A stretch of DNA of 64,000 bases from an uncultured Lachnospiraceae bacterium (GTDB lineage Bacteria > Bacillota > Clostridia > Lachnospirales > Lachnospiraceae). Positions 6,977-15,774 of this stretch are shown here, one piece after another. Location: contig CANRIV010000003.1 in the NCBI GenBank assembly GCA_947630805.1, positions 142,606 to 206,605 of the forward strand, written 5' to 3'. The stretch's first letter is position 1. Each line of letters begins with the position of its first letter. Below the pieces are notes generated by a model. That model had not been told where the DNA came from, did no database searches, and worked only from the letters and a program-made list of their open reading frames with translations. The position numbers and the translations under genes were made by a program.

Positions 6977-8566
6977 ATGGACTCAAAAGTAATTTTATGT
7001 TCTGTCATGTTGGTTGTTTTTTTCGCCATTATGATTTATGTAGGCTTTTATACAAGAAAACATGCGACAGACGTAAATGGATTTGTTTTAGGAGGTCGTT
7101 CTGTAGGGCCATGGCTGACCGCCTTTGCCTTTGGAACATCTTATTTTTCGGCAGTTATTTTTGTCGGATATGCAGGACAGTTCGGCTGGAATTTTGGTAT
7201 GGCTGCCACCTGGGCAGGATTGGGAAATGCCTTTATCGGCTCGCTGCTTGCCTGGAATATTCTGGGAAGAAGAACAAGAGTTATGACACAGCATCTGGAT
7301 GCAAAAACGATGCCGGACTTTTTCGGAAAGAGATTTCATTCTGTTCCGTTAAAAGTAGCAGCATCCGTTATTGTGTTTATTTTTCTGATTCCTTATACTG
7401 CTTCCCTGTACAACGGTCTCTCCAGCCTGTTCGGACTTGTTTTTGATATTCCTTACTGGGTTGTAATTATCATTATGGCTGTGCTCACAGGTATTTATGT
7501 CATTGTCGGAGGCTACATGGCCACTGCCATCAATGATTTTATTCAGGGAATTATAATGCTTTTTGGAATCTGTGCAGTCATTGGCGCTGTTTTGGTAAAT
7601 AATGGAGGGTTACTTTCCGCAACAAAAGAACTTGCCAAAGTAACAGGAGACGCAGGATGGCAGGGAGCCTATACGGCATTTTTAGGACCGGACCCATTGG
7701 CATTATTGTTTGTTGTTATGCTGACTTCTCTTGGAACATGGGGACTGCCTCAGATGGTAGGAAAATTTTATGCAATAAAAAGTGAGAAAGATATTCATAA
7801 AGGAACAATTATCTCAACAGTGTTTGCGATTGTGGTAGCCGGAGGTTGTTACTTCTTAGGCGGATTTGGAAGATTATATGCTGATAAAGTTATAATGAAT
7901 CCTGCGACAGGCACACCATTGTTTGATACGGTTGTGCCGGCAATGCTTGCTACACTTCCTGCAATTATCATTGCCGTCGTTATCGTTCTTGTGCTTTCAG
8001 CCTCTATGTCTACACTTTCATCTTTGGTACTTACTTCCAGTTCTACTTTTACGCTGGATGTCATTGGACCAATGTCCAAAAAGAAAATGACGGAAAACAG
8101 ACAGGTTTCCATTATGAGAATATTTATTCTTTTCTTCATTCTGGTATCCGCTGTTATTGCTGTGTTTAAAGATGCTCATCCTGAGGTAACTTTTATTGCA
8201 CAGATGATGGGAGTTTCCTGGGGCGCTCTGGCGGGAGCATTTCTTGCACCATTCCTGTACGGTTTATACTGGAAAGGCGTGACGAAGGCTGCTACAGTTG
8301 TATGCTTTATCTGGGGCTGCGGAATTGCCATTGTTCAGCTGATTGTTACACTCGGTGGAATTGATGTGACCGGATGGGGACCAGTTCTCGGATACATATT
8401 TAAGTCCTCAATCAATTCGGGTGTTATTGCCATGGTAGGCGGACTTGTTATTGTTCCGATTATCAGTCTGATTACAAAGAAGCAGGATGCAAAAGAAATA
8501 GAGGAACTGTTCCAATGTTATGAAGAAAAAGTAGAAGTTCCTGCAAAATCAAGATTAAAAGATTAA
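6977..8566 (+). CDS. Sodium:solute symporter (SSS family)
   Basis: A 529-residue inner-membrane transporter with about 13 hydrophobic segments. The start at 6977 follows AAACGGAGG; the upstream in-frame codons lack a ribosome site. SSS landmarks are GFVLGGRSVGPWLTAFAFG, SYFSAVIFVGYAGQFGW, GGYMATAINDFIQGIIM and SASMSTLSSLVLTSSSTF. It imports an organic solute with Na+; the substrate (amino acid, carboxylate or vitamin) cannot be read from sequence. It lies just upstream of the iorA operon but is separated by a terminator-like hairpin and a new promoter, so a functional link (for example aromatic acid uptake) is only a suggestion. Confidence 0.8.
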   Translation: MDSKVILCSVMLVVFFAIMIYVGFYTRKHATDVNGFVLGGRSVGPWLTAFAFGTSYFSAVIFVGYAGQFGWNFGMAATWAGLGNAFIGSLLAWNILGRRTRVMTQHLDAKTMPDFFGKRFHSVPLKVAASVIVFIFLIPYTASLYNGLSSLFGLVFDIPYWVVIIIMAVLTGIYVIVGGYMATAINDFIQGIIMLFGICAVIGAVLVNNGGLLSATKELAKVTGDAGWQGAYTAFLGPDPLALLFVVMLTSLGTWGLPQMVGKFYAIKSEKDIHKGTIISTVFAIVVAGGCYFLGGFGRLYADKVIMNPATGTPLFDTVVPAMLATLPAIIIAVVIVLVLSASMSTLSSLVLTSSSTFTLDVIGPMSKKKMTENRQVSIMRIFILFFILVSAVIAVFKDAHPEVTFIAQMMGVSWGALAGAFLAPFLYGLYWKGVTKAATVVCFIWGCGIAIVQLIVTLGGIDVTGWGPVLGYIFKSSINSGVIAMVGGLVIVPIISLITKKQDAKEIEELFQCYEEKVEVPAKSRLKD

Positions 8567-8599
8567 TATAGAAAAAATATAAAGAATAAAATCAATAAG

Positions 8600-8676
8600 A
8601 AAAAGGATTTTTGCAACAATTCTTTCACTGAAAATTCCAAAGTTGTGATAAATTGCCGTGCAGAAATCCTTTTTAT
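8600..8676 (+). terminator. Long-loop terminator after the symporter gene
   Basis: AAAAAGGATTT (8600-8610) pairs with AAATCCTTTTT (8664-8674), extended by GCA/TGC, around a loop of about 45 bases. It separates the symporter from the next operon. The long loop makes it a moderate call. Confidence 0.5.
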
Positions 8677-8731
8677 GTTATATATCGATTTTGTTCCAAA
8701 AATGGTAAATAAGAGTAGTTGGTGTCTTTTG

Positions 8732-8760
8732 TTGACTTATAAACCGGCATAAATTATAAT
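8732..8760 (+). promoter_or_regulatory. iorA: Promoter of the 12-gene iorAB/ACP/flippase operon
   Basis: TTGACT (8732-8737), 17 bases, TATAAT (8755-8760). It predicts a leader of about 110 bases before iorA. It is the only strong promoter I found before the terminator at 23378. The gene-free gap 8567-8879 holds this promoter, the preceding terminator and AT-rich leader. Confidence 0.7.
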
Positions 8761-8879
8761 AAATTTTAAAGTTTTAAAATACTGATATTATAGAAAAATT
8801 ATGTGCAAAAAGAAAAATCTGAATGGACAAAAAAGCAGAGTTTTTTGAAAGGAATATTCGAGAGAGGCAGGGATAAAAA

Positions 8880-10625
8880 TTGAGTCAAAAAGTAATTATG
8901 CTGGGGAATGAAGCGATTGCCCGTGGAGCCTATGAGGCAGGAGTAAAAGTTACATCAGCTTATCCGGGAACACCCAGCACGGAAGTGAGCGAAAATATTG
9001 TAAAATATAAAGAAGTTTATGCAGAGTGGGCGCCGAATGAAAAGGTGGCTGCGGAAGTGGCAATCGGTGCTTCTATGGCGGGAGTACGTTCTATGACAAT
9101 GATGAAGATGGTCGGATTGAATGTGGCAGCAGACCCTCTCTATTCCGGCGCTTATATCGGAGTGAACGGCGGAATGGTCGTTGTCGTCGCAGATGACCCG
9201 GGAATCTACAGCTCTCAGAATGAGCAGGATACCAGAATGGTAGGCCGCGCAGCAATGATACCTGTGATTGAGCCGTCTGACAGTGAAGAGGCAAGAGTAT
9301 TTACGAAGAGAGCCTACGAGTTATCTGAAAAATATGATACCCCGATTATTTTAAGAACAACAACAAGACTTGCCCATTCTCAGGGACTGGTCAATCTTGA
9401 GGAAAGAGTTGAGCCTGAGGACCGGACTTATGAGAGAAATATTGCAAAAAATGTCATGATGCCGGCAAATGCTATAAAACGTCATGTGTTTGTGGAAGAA
9501 CGCTTACGGAAAATGGCAGAAGACGCCGACGGGATGGACATTAATAAAGTAGAATATAATAATACAGAAATTGGAATTATCACAAGTGGAATTCCATATC
9601 AGTATGTGAAAGAAGTGCTTCCGGATGCTTCCGTGTTAAAACTCGGACTAGTCAATCCGCTGGCAAAAGGATTAATTCGGGAATTTGCTTCAAAAGTTGA
9701 CCGGCTTATTATTGTGGAAGAACTGGAGCCGGTAATTGAGGAGCAGGTAAAAGCAATGGGAATTCCGTGTGAGGGAAAAGAATTATTTACCGTCCAGGGA
9801 GAATATAGTGCAAATATGCTGCGGGAAGCATTGCTGGGAGAAAAGGTCAAGATTGATGCTCCGGAACAGATACCGGCAAGACCACCGATTCTCTGTCCGG
9901 GCTGTCCGCACAGAAGTACATATTCTGTATTGAAAAAACTGCGAATTCATGCAGCAGGAGATATCGGCTGCTATACACTGGGAGCTGTAAATCCATTGGG
10001 CGTAGTGGATACGACATTGTGCATGGGATCCAGCATTTCTACGCTGCACGGCATGGAGAAAGCAAAAGGAAAAGATTATATTAAAAACTGGGTTGCCGTT
10101 ATCGGTGATTCTACCTTTTTACATACCGGTGTCAATTCTCTGATGAATATGGTTTATAATAAAGCTTCCGGCACAGTAATTATTTTGGACAATTCCACAA
10201 CGGGAATGACCGGACATCAGGACCATCCTGCCACCGGAAAAACATTGTCCGGAGAAGAGACCAATATAATAAAGCTGGATGAATTGTGTTATGCAATGGG
10301 AGTAAAACATGTGGAAGTCGTAGACGCTTTTGATACGAAAAGACTGGAACAGGTAATCCGCACAGAAGTGGCAAGAGACGAGGTTTCCGTCATTATTTCC
10401 CAGTCTCCATGTGCTCTGTTGAAATCTTTCGTGCCAAAAGGAAAATGTTATACAATTCCTGAAAAATGTGTGAAATGCGGACAATGCCTGGTGTCGGGCT
10501 GTCCGGCAATGTCAAAAAATACAGACGGCACAATAAATATTGATTCCACGATGTGCAATGGATGTGGTCTGTGTATGCAAAACTGTAAGTTTGACGCGAT
10601 TGGATTAAAGAAGAGAGGAGAATAA
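8880..10625 (+). CDS. iorA: Indolepyruvate:ferredoxin oxidoreductase, alpha subunit
   Basis: 581 residues. IorAB oxidatively decarboxylates aryl-pyruvates (indolepyruvate, phenylpyruvate, 4-hydroxyphenylpyruvate) to aryl-acetyl-CoA and reduces ferredoxin; in anaerobes it can run in reverse. The start is a TTG at 8880 that restores the family N-terminus (SQKVIMLGNEAIARGAYEAG). Features are the pyrimidine-binding domain (AYPGTPSTEVSE), a central domain, and a TPP-binding domain (CPGCPHRS, GDIGCYTLGA, VIGDSTFLHTG, LDNSTTGMTGHQDHP). Two C-terminal 4Fe-4S clusters follow (CVKCGQCLVSGCP; CNGCGLCMQNCK). It is the first gene of a 12-gene co-directional run; iorB follows 2 bases later. Confidence 0.93.
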   Translation: MSQKVIMLGNEAIARGAYEAGVKVTSAYPGTPSTEVSENIVKYKEVYAEWAPNEKVAAEVAIGASMAGVRSMTMMKMVGLNVAADPLYSGAYIGVNGGMVVVVADDPGIYSSQNEQDTRMVGRAAMIPVIEPSDSEEARVFTKRAYELSEKYDTPIILRTTTRLAHSQGLVNLEERVEPEDRTYERNIAKNVMMPANAIKRHVFVEERLRKMAEDADGMDINKVEYNNTEIGIITSGIPYQYVKEVLPDASVLKLGLVNPLAKGLIREFASKVDRLIIVEELEPVIEEQVKAMGIPCEGKELFTVQGEYSANMLREALLGEKVKIDAPEQIPARPPILCPGCPHRSTYSVLKKLRIHAAGDIGCYTLGAVNPLGVVDTTLCMGSSISTLHGMEKAKGKDYIKNWVAVIGDSTFLHTGVNSLMNMVYNKASGTVIILDNSTTGMTGHQDHPATGKTLSGEETNIIKLDELCYAMGVKHVEVVDAFDTKRLEQVIRTEVARDEVSVIISQSPCALLKSFVPKGKCYTIPEKCVKCGQCLVSGCPAMSKNTDGTINIDSTMCNGCGLCMQNCKFDAIGLKKRGE

Positions 10626-10627
10626 TC

Positions 10628-11206
10628 ATGGCAGAGACAAAAAATATTATGATTGTAGGCGTAGGCGGTCAGGGTACTCTTCTTACCAGCAGAATTTTGG
10701 GAGGCATTACTGTTGCAGCAGGATATGATGTAAAACTTTCTGAAGTGCACGGTATGGCGCAGCGTGGAGGAAGTGTTGTAACATATGTGCGCTATGGAAA
10801 AAAAGTGGCGGAGCCTATTGTCGAGGAAGGGCAGGCGGATGTTTTGATTGCCTTTGAACGTCTGGAAGCGCTCCGGTATGCACATTTTTTGAAAAAGGAC
10901 GGAGTCATTATTGTCAACGACCAGAGAATAGACCCTATGCCTGTCGTGACGGGAGCGGCAGAATATCCGAAGGATATTTTGAAAACACTAAAAGAGAAGT
11001 ACCGCGTTATTGCCGTAGATGCGCAGGCGGAAGCGCTTGCCATGGGAAACTCCAGAGTGTTTAATGTGATTATTCTTGGCGTCGCAGCCAGAAGTATGGA
11101 TTTTCCAAAAGAGCAGTGGATTGAGGTAATTAAAGATACTGTTCCACCAAAAACGGTGGAGATTAATATAGCAGCGTTTGAGAGAGGTTATGAATTGTCA
11201 GCATAA
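10628..11206 (+). CDS. iorB: Indolepyruvate:ferredoxin oxidoreductase, beta subunit
   Basis: A 192-residue gamma-type pyruvate oxidoreductase domain, the partner of IorA. It begins with the typical MIVGVGGQGTLLTSRILGG, followed by SEVHGMAQRGGSVVTYVR. GAGGAG precedes the ATG, and iorA stops two bases before. Together the pair should yield aryl-acetyl-CoA and reduced ferredoxin, or carboxylate aryl-acetyl-CoA to the 2-oxo acid when ferredoxin is reduced. Confidence 0.92.
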   Translation: MAETKNIMIVGVGGQGTLLTSRILGGITVAAGYDVKLSEVHGMAQRGGSVVTYVRYGKKVAEPIVEEGQADVLIAFERLEALRYAHFLKKDGVIIVNDQRIDPMPVVTGAAEYPKDILKTLKEKYRVIAVDAQAEALAMGNSRVFNVIILGVAARSMDFPKEQWIEVIKDTVPPKTVEINIAAFERGYELSA

Positions 11207-11284
11207 AACTGAGAAGAGAGCAATAAAAATGTGAGACTGCAGATTGCTTTTGTGTACATAAATTCTTGGTAAGGAGACAGACAG

Positions 11285-12118
11285 ATGATTATTGATATTC
11301 ATACCCATACTTTTCCGGATAAAATTGCAGCAGGAGCAATTCGCTCCATGGAGGGAGATATTTTAAGGTCCCAGGGTCTGGAGGTGCATGCCCCGGGGAA
11401 AGGAACGTTTGATGATTTATCAAACAGCAGTATTATCAATGGAGTGGATTTGACGGTGGTGGCACCTGTTGCCACAAAGCCGGCGCAGGCAGAAAAAATT
11501 AACAGACTTTCCGTAGATATCAATGAAAGATGTGGTGAGACACATGTATTTTATTTTGGGGCCATTCATCCGGACTGTCAAAATTATAAGCAGATTATTG
11601 ATGATATTGTGTCCATGGATTTGCGCGCGATAAAGCTTCATCCGGATTATCAGTCCACATTTTTTGATGATGAAAAATATGTTCGGATTATAGATTATGC
11701 GGCAGAAAAAGGACTTGGAATTTTGGTACATGCGGGAGAAGATATTGGTCTGCCGGAAGTAATACACTGTTCGCCGGACAGAATTCTTCGGGTATTGAAA
11801 CACGTCCAGCCGGAAAAACTGATTCTTGCACATATGGGAGGCTGGAGAATGTGGGATGAGGTAGAAGAAAAACTGGTAGGTCTTCCTGTATATTTTGATA
11901 CGGCAGTCGTGTTAAAGAAAGATGTGCCGCATCTGGATTCGCAGCAGTTTGCAAGAATTGTGAGAAATCATGGAGTTGAAAAAATCCTTTTTGGGACGGA
12001 CAGCCCGTGGTATGACCAGGGACAAGCTCTGGAAGATTTTCGAAATGTCATGCTGACTGAGGAAGAAAACAGAAAGATATTAGGTGAAAATGCAAATAGA
12101 TTATTTAAATTTATGTAA
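11285..12118 (+). CDS. Amidohydrolase-family metal-dependent hydrolase
   Basis: A 277-residue TIM-barrel enzyme of the amidohydrolase_2 type. It shows the N-terminal metal motif DIHTHTF, then KLHPDYQ, HAGEDIGLPE, LAHMGGW and the late Asp in FGTDSPWYDQG. Members hydrolyse amides or lactones or decarboxylate aromatic acids. It lies 78 bases after iorB, with AAGGAGA before the ATG. In this operon it might release an aryl or acyl group from an amide or ester, or act on a ring-containing acid; substrate unknown. Confidence 0.75.
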   Translation: MIIDIHTHTFPDKIAAGAIRSMEGDILRSQGLEVHAPGKGTFDDLSNSSIINGVDLTVVAPVATKPAQAEKINRLSVDINERCGETHVFYFGAIHPDCQNYKQIIDDIVSMDLRAIKLHPDYQSTFFDDEKYVRIIDYAAEKGLGILVHAGEDIGLPEVIHCSPDRILRVLKHVQPEKLILAHMGGWRMWDEVEEKLVGLPVYFDTAVVLKKDVPHLDSQQFARIVRNHGVEKILFGTDSPWYDQGQALEDFRNVMLTEEENRKILGENANRLFKFM

Positions 12119-12133
12119 ACTAGGAGAAAGAAA

Positions 12134-13768
12134 ATGCCGATTACAGAAATATTAGAGAAAAATGCAAGGGAATTCCCCGAAGATGTTGCACTTGTGGAGA
12201 TTAATCCTGAGATTAAAGAAAAAAGAAGAGTGACATGGAGAGAGTACGAACTGATACAGCCGGATATTCGCCAGCAGTACCGGAGAGAAATCACATGGCA
12301 TGTATTTAATGAAAAAGCGAACAGAGTGGCAAATCTTCTTTTGAGCAGGGGAATTCAAAAAGGTGATAAGGTAGCAATTCTGTTGATGAACTGTCTGGAG
12401 TGGCTGCCTATTTATTTTGGAATATTAAAGACGGGAGCATTGGCGGTGCCTATGAATTTCCGTTTTGATGCGGAGGAAATTAAATATTGTCTGGAGCTTT
12501 CTGAGACAGATGTTTTGATTTTCGGGTCCGAATTTATTGGACGTATTGAAGAAATTGTGGATGAGATCGATGAAAAAAGAATTTTATTCTATGTGGGCGG
12601 TGACTGCCCTACGTTTGCAGAGGATTATGATAAATTGGTCTCCAACTGCTCTTCTCTGTCTCCACAAATTCCATTGACAGACCAGGATGATGCGGCAATT
12701 TATTTTTCATCGGGAACAACGGGATTCCCAAAAGCTATCTTACATAATCATGAAAGTCTGATGCATGCGGCAATCGTGGAGCAGAAGCATCACGGTCAGA
12801 CAAAAGATGATGTATTTTTATGTATTCCACCACTCTATCATACCGGGGCGAAGATGCACTGGTTTGGAAGTTTTCTTACCGGAGGAAAGGCAGTACTTCT
12901 AAAGGGCGTCACGCCGAAGACGATTATGGAGACAGTGTCCAAAGAACGATGCAGTATTGTATGGCTTCTGGTCCCTTGGGCGCAGGATATTCTTCTGGCG
13001 CTTGATCGAGGAGAACTGAAATTAGAAGATTATGAATTAAAGCAGTGGAGGCTGATGCACATTGGCGCGCAGCCGGTGCCTCAGAGTCTGATTAAACGCT
13101 GGAAAGAATATTTTCCAAATCATCAGTATGATACGAACTATGGGCTGAGCGAGTCGATTGGTCCGGGCTGTGTGCATTTGGGTGTTGAAAATATACATAA
13201 AGTGGGAGCAATCGGTGTTCCCGGTTATGGCTGGGAGGCAAAGATTGTGGATACTGATGGAAATGAAGTAAAGCAGGGAAGTGTTGGAGAACTGATTGTA
13301 AAAGGTCCCGGAGTTATGACCTGCTATTACAATGATGAGAAAGCAACTTCAGAGACACTGAAAGACGGATGGCTCTACACAGGAGACATGGCCGAGGCAG
13401 ATGAAGATGGATTTATTTATCTGGTAGACAGAAAGAAAGATGTCATCATCAGCGGAGGCGAAAATATTTATCCGGTGCAGATTGAAAATTTCCTGAGTAA
13501 ATATCCGAAAATTAAAGATGTAGCTGTCATTGGATTGGCAGATGAGCGCCTGGGTGAAATTTCAGCTGCCATTATTGAGTTGAATCCGGAGGTAGAATGT
13601 AGCGAAGAGGAAATTAATAATTTCTGCAAAGAACTTCCAAGATACAAGCGACCAAAAAAAATAATTTTTGCGAAAGTACCAAGAAATGCTACCGGTAAAA
13701 TCGAGAAGCCAAAACTTCGTGAAATTTATCATAGTAAAAATCTGGTAGACGCCCAAAACCGGGGATAG
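12134..13768 (+). CDS. AMP-forming acyl/aryl-CoA ligase (ligase 1)
   Basis: A 544-residue ANL-superfamily adenylating enzyme. It has the P-loop YFSSGTTGFPKA (about 195-207), LYHTGAKMHWFG, a YGLSE-type A5 motif, GWLYTGDMAEADEDGF, DRKKDVIISGGENIYP and the C-terminal catalytic Lys region NATGKIEKPKLRE. An insertion of about 25 residues near position 35-60 (WREYELIQPDIRQQYRRE) departs from the usual fold order. It activates a carboxylic acid as acyl-AMP and transfers it to CoA (or a carrier protein). It lies 15 bases after the amidohydrolase gene. With IorAB it could complete an aryl-acetate/aryl-pyruvate interconversion, or supply acyl groups to the downstream acyl carrier protein. Confidence 0.82.
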   Translation: MPITEILEKNAREFPEDVALVEINPEIKEKRRVTWREYELIQPDIRQQYRREITWHVFNEKANRVANLLLSRGIQKGDKVAILLMNCLEWLPIYFGILKTGALAVPMNFRFDAEEIKYCLELSETDVLIFGSEFIGRIEEIVDEIDEKRILFYVGGDCPTFAEDYDKLVSNCSSLSPQIPLTDQDDAAIYFSSGTTGFPKAILHNHESLMHAAIVEQKHHGQTKDDVFLCIPPLYHTGAKMHWFGSFLTGGKAVLLKGVTPKTIMETVSKERCSIVWLLVPWAQDILLALDRGELKLEDYELKQWRLMHIGAQPVPQSLIKRWKEYFPNHQYDTNYGLSESIGPGCVHLGVENIHKVGAIGVPGYGWEAKIVDTDGNEVKQGSVGELIVKGPGVMTCYYNDEKATSETLKDGWLYTGDMAEADEDGFIYLVDRKKDVIISGGENIYPVQIENFLSKYPKIKDVAVIGLADERLGEISAAIIELNPEVECSEEEINNFCKELPRYKRPKKIIFAKVPRNATGKIEKPKLREIYHSKNLVDAQNRG

Positions 13769-13827
13769 GAGTAATGCAATCCAAGAGATTATTAAAATAG
13801 GGAAAATTAAATTTATAAGGAGAGACC

Positions 13828-14784
13828 ATGGAATATTTTACTTTATCAAATGGAATGAAAATCCCTGCCATCGGGTATGGGTGCGGATCCGTTAAAAGAA
13901 TATCGGACAGCGGCATTGTATGGATTTTATATAAAGCGCTGAAAGAGAAAGTGAAAAAAACGATAGATCCGGAATTTAGAGAGAATAACCGTTATTGGGT
14001 ATTGCACGACTGGAAAAAAGAACGGGAAGTGCCAAAAATCATCGAGGGGGGGTTACAGGACGAAGTAAGGCTGTTTGATACGGCAAGAGCGTATTCGTAC
14101 AGCGAAAGAGTATTGGGAAATGTAATTCAAAAGAGCCATGTTGCCCGGGAGGATTTGTTTATTATCACAAAGCTCACAAATTATGCGCAGAGAACGCATA
14201 CGGTAAAAGAGAGTTTTGAAGAATCCTTGAAGGAATTAAATCTGGATTATGTAGATTTATATCTGATGCACTGGCCTCAGACAGAAACTTATCTGGAAAG
14301 CTGGAAAATAATGGAAGAAATATGCCGGTCGGGAAAAGCGAAAGCGATTGGCGTATGTAACTGCCATCCACATCATCTGGAGGAAATCATGAAGATTGCT
14401 GAAATTCCTCCGGTAGTCAATGAGATAGAATGTCATCCTTATTTACAGCAGAAAGAAGTACGTAAATACTGTAAGGAAAAGGGAATACAGGTTATTGCCC
14501 ACACGCCTACCGGAAGGATAAAGTTTTCGGAGCTGAAAGCAAACCCGGAGATTGACGCAATCTGTCAAAAGTACTCTATTAGTATTGCGCAGTTAATTAT
14601 GCGCTGGCATTATCAGTTGGGAAATATACCTATTCCCAACACAACCAATAAAAAACATCTGAAAAATAACATGGATATCTGGGGATTTTCTCTGGATGAC
14701 GAGGAGATGGCTTCTATAGAAAAATTGGATTGTGGAAAACGCATGTGGCCGGATCCGGACCATTGTGATTTCAGCCAGTGGTAA
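13828..14784 (+). CDS. Aldo/keto reductase (AKR 1)
   Basis: A 318-residue NAD(P)H-dependent reductase. The catalytic set is visible: Asp and Tyr in FDTARAYSYSE, Lys in FIITKLTNY, His in YLMHWPQTE. The C-terminal cofactor side is PIPNTTNKKHLKNN. Between the first strand (PAIGYGCGS) and FDTA it carries an extra segment of about 50 charged residues, also present in the second AKR of this operon (at 21380). A run of seven G (14046-14052) lies in this segment. AAGGAGAG precedes the ATG. It likely reduces an aldehyde or ketone intermediate; substrate unknown. Confidence 0.8.
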   Translation: MEYFTLSNGMKIPAIGYGCGSVKRISDSGIVWILYKALKEKVKKTIDPEFRENNRYWVLHDWKKEREVPKIIEGGLQDEVRLFDTARAYSYSERVLGNVIQKSHVAREDLFIITKLTNYAQRTHTVKESFEESLKELNLDYVDLYLMHWPQTETYLESWKIMEEICRSGKAKAIGVCNCHPHHLEEIMKIAEIPPVVNEIECHPYLQQKEVRKYCKEKGIQVIAHTPTGRIKFSELKANPEIDAICQKYSISIAQLIMRWHYQLGNIPIPNTTNKKHLKNNMDIWGFSLDDEEMASIEKLDCGKRMWPDPDHCDFSQW

Positions 14785-14821
14785 TTTGAACAGTGCAAAA
14801 TCGAAAGGAAAAAAGAACAGA

Positions 14822-15490
14822 ATGAAATTAATAAGAAAAATAATAAATAGGTTAAGTTACCTGCATCAGATTGACAAACATAAATATATTTATTATAACT
14901 TTTTGTGCAAACGTATCATAAAGGGAAAAGGCTGCAAAATCGTACCATACAAGGGTACCAGAATTCAAATTGCAAAGACAGCAAGAATTGTAATGCACAG
15001 CGGAACATTGCATTTGAACAGTAACAAAATTAAAGGCTCAAAAGCAGAGTGTCTTGTTCTGCTCAGAGAAAATGCAGTCTGGGAAATTAACGGAGTCGTT
15101 AGTTTGTATTATGGCGCCGGCGTTCAGGTCCACAATGATGCGAAGCTTGTGATGCAGAGTGCATATATGAATACAGGAAGCCTGATTATCTGTGGGTATA
15201 AAATCACAGCGGGACAGGAGTTATCCATGGCAAGAATGGCATTTATTCTGGATGATGACCATCATCCGATTTATAATGCAGAAAATGTAAGAATCAATGA
15301 GCCAAAAGAAATTGTTATTGGCGATAATGTATGGCTGGGAATGAAGAGTACTGTGTTAAAAGGTGCAGAAATCGGCAATCAATGTGTAATTGGAGCAAAC
15401 TGCCTCGTGGCATCTAACATACCGGATCATATGATGGTGGGAACAGCACCTGCCAGACCGGCGATGAAAGATATTCACTGGGAAAGATAA
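14822..15490 (+). CDS. Hexapeptide-repeat (left-handed beta-helix) acyltransferase
   Basis: A 222-residue protein. The start at 14822 follows AAAGGAAA; the upstream open frame overlaps the AKR gene. The N-terminus is basic and possibly membrane-facing. The C-terminal half has the LbH pattern (EIVIGDNVWLGMKSTVL, GAEIGNQCVIGANCLV, MMVGTAPARP) of maltose/capsule O-acetyltransferases. It should move an acetyl or acyl group from CoA or acyl carrier protein to a sugar hydroxyl. Its position directly before an acyl carrier protein gene suggests an acyl donor other than acetyl-CoA (inference). Confidence 0.78.
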   Translation: MKLIRKIINRLSYLHQIDKHKYIYYNFLCKRIIKGKGCKIVPYKGTRIQIAKTARIVMHSGTLHLNSNKIKGSKAECLVLLRENAVWEINGVVSLYYGAGVQVHNDAKLVMQSAYMNTGSLIICGYKITAGQELSMARMAFILDDDHHPIYNAENVRINEPKEIVIGDNVWLGMKSTVLKGAEIGNQCVIGANCLVASNIPDHMMVGTAPARPAMKDIHWER

Positions 15491-15528
15491 TCCAGAAAAT
15501 ATATAATAAAACGAGAAGGGAGTAAGTT

Positions 15529-15768
15529 GTGGATATTGAAAAGAGATTAGACGAAATTTTGAGAGAGACATTACTGCTGGATGATGATGTGGTAATTACC
15601 GGTGATATGGCTCCGGGAAAAACAGATAACTGGAATTCCTTGCAGAACATGGAACTGATTTCAAGAATCGAAGAGGAGTTTCAGATAGAATTTGAATTTG
15701 ATGAACTGATGGAATTTGATAACTGGGCAAAGATAAAACAGGTTGTTCTGGAAAAAAAAGGAGTTTAA
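15529..15768 (+). CDS. Dedicated acyl carrier protein
   Basis: A 79-residue acidic helical protein with a GTG start preceded by GAAGGGA. The phosphopantetheine site is Ser37 in DNWNSLQNMELI. The usual Asp-Ser-Leu is Asn-Ser-Leu here, while the Trp before it and the following helix are typical of specialised ACP/PCP domains. It is not in a fatty-acid synthase context; it sits between an acyltransferase and a symporter/ligase pair. It is therefore probably loaded by one of the two ligases and unloaded by the acyltransferase. It ends 6 bases before the next start. Confidence 0.82.
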   Translation: MDIEKRLDEILRETLLLDDDVVITGDMAPGKTDNWNSLQNMELISRIEEEFQIEFEFDELMEFDNWAKIKQVVLEKKGV

Positions 15769-15774
15769 GATAAA

